A DNA stretch of 64,000 nt from JBCFAY01 sp038562375. GTDB taxonomy: Bacteria > Bacillota > Clostridia > Christensenellales > CAG-138. The DNA lies in NCBI GenBank assembly GCA_038562375.1, contig JBCFAY010000005.1, positions 102,740 through 166,739 on the forward strand, in the 5' to 3' direction. Within the stretch, counting starts at the first letter, position 1. Each line of letters opens with the position of its first letter. Position numbers and translations under genes: made by a program. The notes below the pieces were generated by a model. The model ran no database searches. It was not told where the DNA came from and worked only from the letters and a program-made list of their open reading frames with translations. Below are positions 58,932-64,000 of this stretch, piece after piece.

Positions 58932-59029
58932 AAAGCTCGCCGCGCCTTTTCATTCCGCGGTTCCCCGAACCGCCGGGCTGAAAAGCAGCCCTGCGGCGCC
59001 GTGTTCCGGGAAGGCAGGAAGAAAAGCGA

Positions 59030-59653
59030 ATGTTCACCAACAAAGCAACGGTTGTCGGCCGCAGCCTGAAATATGTGCTCAGAACCGCGCTCATTGTGCT
59101 CGGCATAATCGCGGCGGGATATTTCGTATTCCAGACAGGGCTCAACGGCAGCAACATGTACATCCTGGCGACGGAGGGAATGCAGCTTCGCGCCGAGTGC
59201 GTGCTTCAGGATTCCTCGAAGGATGCGCTTTTGGAGTATTTTACCCCGGATTTTATCGCGGACGACGCGCTCTTATCCGAGAGCACCTACGCGAACTATA
59301 CGATCGCCGATTTTAATTACACGCTGGAAGTTGAAAACATCTCCGTGCTTCCGTGGTCGGAGACGGCGGGCATGCAGGTCGTCGAGCGCGTGGAGCGCAT
59401 TACCGGGCAGATCAACAAGAATTCGATCCCCGAAGGCACGGATCCGACGCAGTTCCTCGTGCCGGAGTGGGAGGCGGGCCGCTACCGCATCTCCTTCGTG
59501 AAAATCGACGATCGGTGGTACATCTCCGGGCTTGAGCTGATAGACGCCGCTCCGGAGCAAGCGCCCAAGCGCACGCCGCGCATTACGTCCGCGCCCGAAA
59601 ACTCTCCCTCGCCTACGGCATCATCCTCGCCGCAGGCCTCTTCCGCGCAATAG
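59030..59653 (+). CDS. Membrane-anchored hypothetical protein
   Basis: This 207-residue protein has one N-terminal membrane segment (YVLRTALIVLGIIAAGYFVF), an extracellular domain of about 140 residues (YILATEGMQLRAECVLQDSS...) and a Ser/Pro/Thr-rich tail (SAPENSPSPTASSSPQASS). It is not of a named family I recognise. GGAAGG lies upstream. Two bases separate it from dus, so it is cotranscribed with dus, greA and possibly lysS. Confidence 0.75.
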   Translation: MFTNKATVVGRSLKYVLRTALIVLGIIAAGYFVFQTGLNGSNMYILATEGMQLRAECVLQDSSKDALLEYFTPDFIADDALLSESTYANYTIADFNYTLEVENISVLPWSETAGMQVVERVERITGQINKNSIPEGTDPTQFLVPEWEAGRYRISFVKIDDRWYISGLELIDAAPEQAPKRTPRITSAPENSPSPTASSSPQASSAQ

Positions 59654-59655
59654 GA

Positions 59656-60660
59656 ATGATGGGCTTTTCTTACGATTCAAAACCATTTTTCACCGTTCTC
59701 GCGCCGATGGCCGGCGTGACGGATTTTGCGTACCGCCGGATCTGCAAACGCTTTGGGTGCGATCTGACCATCACGGAGATGGTCAGCGCGAAGGGTCTGT
59801 TTTACGGCTCGGAGCGCACCGGGTTTCTGCTTGAAACGTCGGAGGAGGAGCGCCCGTGCGCGGCCCAGATCTTCGGGAGCGATCCCGCTCTCATGGCGGA
59901 TATGGCCGAGCGCATCGAGGACACGCATAACGGCGAGCTCTGCGCCATAGATATCAACATGGGTTGCCCGGCGCCCAAGATCACCTCGAACGGCGACGGG
60001 AGCGCGCTGATGAAGGATCTTGCGCTCGCGGGGCGGATCATCTCGGCGGTGAGCTCCCGCGTAAAGCTCCCCGTGAGCGTGAAATTCCGCAAGGGATGGG
60101 ATGAACATAGCGTCAACGCGCTCGAATTCGCGCGCATGGCGGAGGAAAACGGGGCGAAGCTGTTGGCTTTGCACGGGCGCACGCGCGCGCAGATGTATTC
60201 GGGCAAGGCGGATTGGGACATCATCGGCGAGGTGAAATCGAGCGTGCGCATCCCGGTCGTCGGCAACGGCGACGTGTTCAGCGCTTCGGACGCTTTAAGG
60301 CTCGTCGCGCACACGGGCTGCGACGGCGTGATGATCGGCCGCGGAGCGCAGGGCAACCCGTGGATATTCGAGCAGATCGACGCCGTTTTAAGGGGCGGGA
60401 CCCCGCGCGAACCCTCCGCCGACGATCGGCTGTCGCTTGCGATCGAGCATGTCCGCTCCGAGCAGGAGCGCTACGGCGAGCATGCGGCGGCGCGGATGCG
60501 CAAGCACGTCGCCTGGTATATTACGGGCTTGCCGGGAGCCGCCCGCCTCAGGGTGCTTTCGAACGAATGCGCGGGCGTCGAGGCGCTCGTCGGGTTGCTT
60601 GTACAATACCGCGAGCGGCTCCGTGAATCGCTTGACAAGCGGGGAGAATTCTCATTATAA
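59656..60660 (+). CDS. dus: tRNA-dihydrouridine synthase
   Basis: This 334-residue DusB-type flavoprotein reduces uridines in tRNA. It has LAPMAGVTDFAYRRIC, the catalytic Cys in DINMGCPAPKIT (about 99), LALHGRTRAQMYSGKADWD, and GNGDVFS...IGRGAQGNPWIFEQI. It lies two bases after the membrane protein gene and before greA, a common Bacillota order (dus-greA-lysS). Confidence 0.93.
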   Translation: MMGFSYDSKPFFTVLAPMAGVTDFAYRRICKRFGCDLTITEMVSAKGLFYGSERTGFLLETSEEERPCAAQIFGSDPALMADMAERIEDTHNGELCAIDINMGCPAPKITSNGDGSALMKDLALAGRIISAVSSRVKLPVSVKFRKGWDEHSVNALEFARMAEENGAKLLALHGRTRAQMYSGKADWDIIGEVKSSVRIPVVGNGDVFSASDALRLVAHTGCDGVMIGRGAQGNPWIFEQIDAVLRGGTPREPSADDRLSLAIEHVRSEQERYGEHAAARMRKHVAWYITGLPGAARLRVLSNECAGVEALVGLLVQYRERLRESLDKRGEFSL

Positions 60661-60807
60661 TAGTCAGAGTTGTTAACAGGGAAGTTCATTAGGGTGCCGC
60701 TATCGGAGCAAATGCAGCGATTTCGTGCACGCTCTTTCTTTTTTTCCCTGCGGATATTGTACATTCAAGAGAGGGACGCGCGATCAAATAACTGGGGAGG
60801 ATCCTGT

Positions 60808-61278
60808 ATGGCAGAGGTACGCTTGACAGCCGAAGGCATTGCGAAATACGAGGAACGGTTGGAATACTTAAAAACGGAGCGGCGTTCGGAAATCGCCGAA
60901 CTGATCAAGGTTGCCCGCGCGTTCGGCGATCTGAGCGAGAACGCCGAGTATGACGCCGCCAAGAACGAGCAGGCGCGCAACGAGTATGAAATCATCGAGA
61001 TTGAAAACCTGCTCAGGAACGCGATCGTGATCGACGAGGACAGCATCGATACGAACATGGTCAACGTCGGAGCGACGGTGCGGGTTCACAATATCGATTT
61101 GGACATGGATGCGGAATATCAGATCGTGGGTTCCGCGGAGGCGGATCCCGTGCTGATGCGCATTTCCAACGAGTCCCCCGTCGGCAGGGGGCTGCTGGGC
61201 CATAAGATCGGGGAAGTGGTGGAGATCGCTACGCCCGGCGGCGTCGTACACATGGAGATCCTGTCGATCGGGAAATAG
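60808..61278 (+). CDS. greA: Transcription elongation factor GreA
   Basis: This 156-residue GreA rescues backtracked RNA polymerase. The N-terminal coiled coil (EGIAKYEERLEYLKTERR...) carries the acidic tip DLSENAEYDAAK, and the C-terminal FKBP-like domain ends in SPVGRGLLGHKIGEVVEIAT. ATG 60808 has GGGGAGG upstream; the open frame extends back to 60670 but lacks GreA similarity there. A further promoter may lie in the gap after dus. Confidence 0.96.
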   Translation: MAEVRLTAEGIAKYEERLEYLKTERRSEIAELIKVARAFGDLSENAEYDAAKNEQARNEYEIIEIENLLRNAIVIDEDSIDTNMVNVGATVRVHNIDLDMDAEYQIVGSAEADPVLMRISNESPVGRGLLGHKIGEVVEIATPGGVVHMEILSIGK

Positions 61279-61288
61279 AGGGGGAACG

Positions 61289-62788
61289 ATGGAGGAATAC
61301 AACGCGCAGGCGGAGTTGACGCAGGAGGAGCTTTCACAGCTCCTCCAAATCAGAAGGGACAAGCTCGCGCAGCTGCAGTCGGAGGGACGCGATCCTTTCG
61401 CTGTGCTGCGCTTTGATCAGTCCCATCACAGCGCGGATATCCTTTCGGACTATGAGCGCCTGGAGGGCGCACAGGTTGCCGTCGCCGGAAGGATGATGTC
61501 CAAGCGCATCATGGGCAAGGCGAGCTTCGCGCACGTGCTCGATCTGAAGGGGATGATCCAGATCTATCTCAAGAGGGACGATCTCGGGGAAGACGTTTAC
61601 GCCGATTTTAAGACCATGGACATCGGCGACTGGGTCGGCGTCACCGGAACGGTGTTTAAAACCAAAACCGGCGAGATTTCGATCCACGCCAATGCGCTCA
61701 CGCTGCTTGCAAAGTCCCTCCGGCCGCTTCCGGAAAAATATCACGGCCTCAAGGATCCGGAGCTGAGGTACCGCCAAAGGTATGTCGACCTGACGGTCAA
61801 CCCTTCGGTCCGCGATACGTTCATCAAGCGCTCGAGGATCATCAGCGAAATAAGGCGCTATCTCGACGAGCGCGGCTTCCTCGAGGTGGAGACGCCGGTG
61901 CTCAACACGATCCCCGGCGGCGCTAACGCGCGCCCGTTCATCACGCACCACAACACGCTCGATATCGATATGTACCTTAGGATCGCGACCGAGCTTCCGC
62001 TCAAGGAGTGCATCGTGGGCGGCATGGAGCGCGTGTATGAGATCGGGAGGATCTTCCGCAACGAGGGGATGGATCAAAAGCACAACCCCGAGTTCACCAC
62101 GCTCGAGCTCTATCAGGCGTATACGGACTACCGCGGCATGATGGAGCTGGTCGAGGAGCTGATCGCGCATTGCGCACAAACGGTGCTCGGGACGACAAAG
62201 ATCGTCTTCCAGGGCGAGGAAATAAACCTTACGCCGCCGTTTAGGCGTTTGACGATGAACGACGCGGTAAAGCAGTATACGGGCGCGGACTTCTTCGCCT
62301 GTGAGACCGATGAAGAGGCGCGCGCGCTCGCACGCAGCATCTCGCTCGAGTTTAAGGATCCTCTGATCACGCGCGGCCGGCTTTTGAACGAGGCGTTCGA
62401 GGCGTTTGTCGAGGATCAGCTTCGCCAGCCGACCTACATCATCGACTATCCGGTGGAGGTTTCGCCGCTGACAAAGCGCAAGCCCGGCCAGCCGCACGTT
62501 ACCGAGCGGTACGAGCTGTTCATCTGCGGCTGCGAATACGCGAACGCCTATTCCGAGCTGAACGACCCGATCGATCAGCGCGCAAGGTTCCTCGCGCAGC
62601 TCGCGCAGCGCGAAAAGGGCGACGACGAGGCGATGATGATCGACGAGGATTTCTGCCTGTCGCTCGAGTACGGGATGCCGCCGACCGGCGGCGTGGGCGT
62701 GGGCATCGACCGGCTGGTGATGCTTTTGACCGACTCCGCTTCGATCCGCGACGTGCTGCTTTTCCCGACGATGAAACCGCAGCGCTAA
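61289..62788 (+). CDS. lysS: Lysyl-tRNA synthetase, class II
   Basis: This 499-residue class II synthetase has an OB-fold anticodon domain (about 60-150: VAVAGRMMSKRIMGKASFAH), motif 1 region (GFLEVETPVL), motif 2 FRNEGMDQKHNPEFT, and motif 3 GVGVGIDRLVMLLTD. It begins 10 bp after greA with GAGGGGGA upstream. Length fits bacterial LysS. No T-box precedes it. Confidence 0.97.
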   Translation: MEEYNAQAELTQEELSQLLQIRRDKLAQLQSEGRDPFAVLRFDQSHHSADILSDYERLEGAQVAVAGRMMSKRIMGKASFAHVLDLKGMIQIYLKRDDLGEDVYADFKTMDIGDWVGVTGTVFKTKTGEISIHANALTLLAKSLRPLPEKYHGLKDPELRYRQRYVDLTVNPSVRDTFIKRSRIISEIRRYLDERGFLEVETPVLNTIPGGANARPFITHHNTLDIDMYLRIATELPLKECIVGGMERVYEIGRIFRNEGMDQKHNPEFTTLELYQAYTDYRGMMELVEELIAHCAQTVLGTTKIVFQGEEINLTPPFRRLTMNDAVKQYTGADFFACETDEEARALARSISLEFKDPLITRGRLLNEAFEAFVEDQLRQPTYIIDYPVEVSPLTKRKPGQPHVTERYELFICGCEYANAYSELNDPIDQRARFLAQLAQREKGDDEAMMIDEDFCLSLEYGMPPTGGVGVGIDRLVMLLTDSASIRDVLLFPTMKPQR

Positions 62789-62858
62789 CGGGACAGCGCT
62801 GAACCGCAGGGGCTAAGCTGCCCGACGTCCGGCAAAAGTTTATAAAATGGTAACACTT

Positions 62859-62890
62859 GGCTGCTCCGAAAAACGCGGAACAGCCTTTTT
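62859..62890 (+). terminator. Terminator after lysS
   Basis: GGCTGCTCCG / CGGAACAGCC (one mismatch) is followed by TTTTT. Confidence 0.8.
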
Positions 62891-62945
62891 CTATTGGGAT
62901 TCGCGTGATAGAATAAAAAGACAAATCAGGAACACGAGGGAAATT

Positions 62946-63692
62946 ATGAAACGATTCTTGCTGTTGCTGGCCGCAACCTCCATACTGCTGAGCGCTTGTG
63001 CGGCTCCCGACGAATACGTCGATGTGCCGGTGTCCACGCCCGCCGCCTCGGCCCCGTCGGCCGCGCCCACCGCTTCGCCCGTCCCTACCGAGAAACCGCT
63101 CGCCGATCAGAACGCCGATAAAATCAAAGAGGCGAAGGCGAAGAATTCCGACGTGATCGGCTGGGTGAACGTGCCGGATACGAACATCGATTATCCTATC
63201 ATGTACGGGGACGACTGGTATTACCATTATCACAATTTTGAAAAGGAGCGCGAAAACGAGCGCTGCGTCTACGCGTACCGCGAGAAGGCCGCGCGCAACA
63301 ACCCTGTGACCGCGCCGAATCTCCGGGAGTCGGGCACGATGTTCCACCAGCTGCACCAGGTGCAGGACGATGCGGAGCGCCTTTTGACCTACGGGAACCG
63401 CGTCTGGAACATTTCGGTGTTCGGGCACGAGTTCTGGGAAGTGTTCGCGCTTTACGAGGCCCCCGCCGGGGAACCGAAAGAGACGCTTTATTTTAACACG
63501 CAGACGCTCGCCGACGCCGACGATGACGAACTCGAAAATTGGCTCGGTTACCAGATGAGCCGCTCGGAGATCGCGCTTGGTGTTCAGCCCAGCATGAACG
63601 ATACGTTTCTGACGTTGGTCACATGTGGCGATACACACGAAGATTCCAACAAAAATTCGCGTTTGTACGTCTTTTTGCGCGCGGTCGATTGA
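62946..63692 (+). CDS. Class B sortase-like lipoprotein lacking the expected catalytic His
   Basis: This 248-residue protein has a lipoprotein signal with lipobox LLSAC (Cys18), a Thr/Pro/Ala-rich linker, and a sortase B fold (SDVIGWVNVPDTNIDYPIMY). The catalytic Cys227 (TLVTCGD) and Arg239 (SRLYVFLR) are in place. At the position of the usual YGHNM motif it reads NPVTAPNLRESGTMF (119-133), so the catalytic His is absent; a GHEF at 160-163 lies elsewhere. It may be an inactive or altered sortase-like surface protein. ATG 62946 follows GAGGGAAATT. Confidence 0.8.
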   Translation: MKRFLLLLAATSILLSACAAPDEYVDVPVSTPAASAPSAAPTASPVPTEKPLADQNADKIKEAKAKNSDVIGWVNVPDTNIDYPIMYGDDWYYHYHNFEKERENERCVYAYREKAARNNPVTAPNLRESGTMFHQLHQVQDDAERLLTYGNRVWNISVFGHEFWEVFALYEAPAGEPKETLYFNTQTLADADDDELENWLGYQMSRSEIALGVQPSMNDTFLTLVTCGDTHEDSNKNSRLYVFLRAVD

Positions 63693-63798
63693 CCGAAAAA
63701 ATGTTTTTGAAGCAAGCGAAATCGATTGAAATAGTGTGATTTAGCACAAATTAAGGCGCATTGTTTTTATAATGTTAAATCAAAATAAATTTCGCATA

Positions 63799-63810
63799 AA
63801 TTCGGCCGAA
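63799..63810. repeat. 12-bp palindrome upstream of the right-edge promoter
   Basis: ATTCGGCCGAAT is a perfect palindrome about 18 bp before the -35 box at 63828. Confidence 0.4.
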
Positions 63811-63827
63811 TATAGCGAAAAACGCGA

Positions 63828-63856
63828 TTGTGAAATGCCGTTTGGTTTGCTACAAT
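63828..63856 (+). promoter_or_regulatory. Promoter at the right edge
   Basis: TTGTGA (63828-63833) and TACAAT (63851-63856) have 17-bp spacing. It would drive the transcript leaving the window. Confidence 0.6.
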
Positions 63857-63861
63857 AAAAC

Positions 63862-64000
63862 GCGTGCTCAAAACGAGCAGGTCGCACCTTGAAAACCATA
63901 TAGTGAGAAGAAGAAAAAGACGAACCAGACAATTCCAAGCGCGGGGGCGCGCTATAGAAGTACCTGAAAAGAGTAAAGAAGTCAGTAGAGATACTGACCA
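63862..64000 (+). other. Possible rRNA-operon leader (partial)
   Basis: The sequence GCACCTTGAAAACCATATAGTG (63885 on, in part) resembles spacer/leader sequence found next to rRNA genes in Bacillota, and GTCAGT-AGAGAT-ACTGAC (63980-63997) is a perfect hairpin. No protein frame is seen, and no 16S or 23S sequence has begun by the edge. The assignment is tentative. Confidence 0.3.

Noticed and set aside
57347..58933. 528-aa plus-strand frame over the APC permease
   Set aside because: No similarity to a protein family; the minus strand encodes a clear 12-TM permease.
1..64000. CRISPR arrays, prophage genes and complete insertion sequences
   Set aside because: No regularly spaced direct repeats, phage structural genes, integrases or transposases were seen; the only mobile element is the MITE.

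Overview
This window is a GC-rich, densely coded bacterial chromosome segment, most likely from a spore-forming member of the Clostridia (Bacillota). The evidence is a complete Spo0A, a DUF3794/LysM spore-type protein, AddAB rather than RecBCD, a T-box leader, sigma-A type promoters, strong AGGAGG ribosome binding sites, some TTG/GTG starts, and an interspersed MITE that I recall as resembling repeats of gut Firmicutes. A Christensenellales or Oscillospirales relative is plausible but cannot be proved here. The high GC content creates many long antisense shadow ORFs, which were left out.

Layout. 0-3 kb: the end of a molybdenum hydroxylase large subunit and a lipoate-protein ligase. 3-4.2 kb: small genes, including an XRE regulator with a CTG start that the usual start-codon rules miss. 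4.2-11.6 kb (minus): thpR-addB-addA. 11.8-13.2 kb: TetR regulator with a textbook promoter/operator, then an SGNH hydrolase. 13.5-16.1 kb: a T-box leader in front of an XRE-cupin regulator and an acyl-CoA ligase. 16.2-18.3 kb: DUF2975, YozG-type HTH and a DUF4153/4173-like membrane protein. 18.5-21.1 kb: GntR/UTRA regulator, amidohydrolase (deaminase type) and tautomerase. 21.4-22.4 kb (minus): RibD-like reductase. 22.9-29.0 kb: class I aldolase, FGGY kinase, iron-sulfur flavoprotein-like protein and three tandem zinc alcohol dehydrogenases, probably a sugar or polyol catabolic operon. 29.1-36.4 kb: SDR, a homologue of archaeal-type methenyl-tetrahydromethanopterin cyclohydrolase (Mch), E1alpha, E1beta, E2, a MITE, E3 and a small ABM-like protein.

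36.7-39.8 kb (minus): a diguanylate cyclase and a secreted L,D-transpeptidase. 40-43.7 kb: HD-domain protein, Spo0A, a cluster of DnaA boxes and the DUF3794/LysM protein. 43.9-47.1 kb: two tandemly duplicated MFS efflux proteins with duplicated leaders; only the first leader still carries a short leader peptide. 47.2-49.6 kb: an Hsp20 remnant and a two-component system. 50.3-53.7 kb: VTC-domain protein, DUF4956 protein and a repetitive lipoprotein. 53.8-58.6 kb: phosphopantetheinyl transferase, YbaK, iron alcohol dehydrogenase, a MocA-like protein and an APC permease. 58.8-62.8 kb: an attenuator-like leader, a membrane-anchored protein, dus, greA and lysS. 62.9-63.7 kb: a sortase-B-like lipoprotein lacking the expected catalytic His. 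The right edge holds a promoter and leader that may precede an rRNA operon.

The most unusual system is the Mch-like gene built into a complete 2-oxoacid/acetoin-type dehydrogenase operon (29.2-36.4 kb). Lipoate ligase at 2 kb could supply the lipoyl group of E2. The aldolase/kinase/triple-dehydrogenase operon lies immediately upstream on the same strand, so both may serve one catabolic route. The second candidate for novelty is the T-box control of an acyl-CoA ligase and its XRE-cupin partner.
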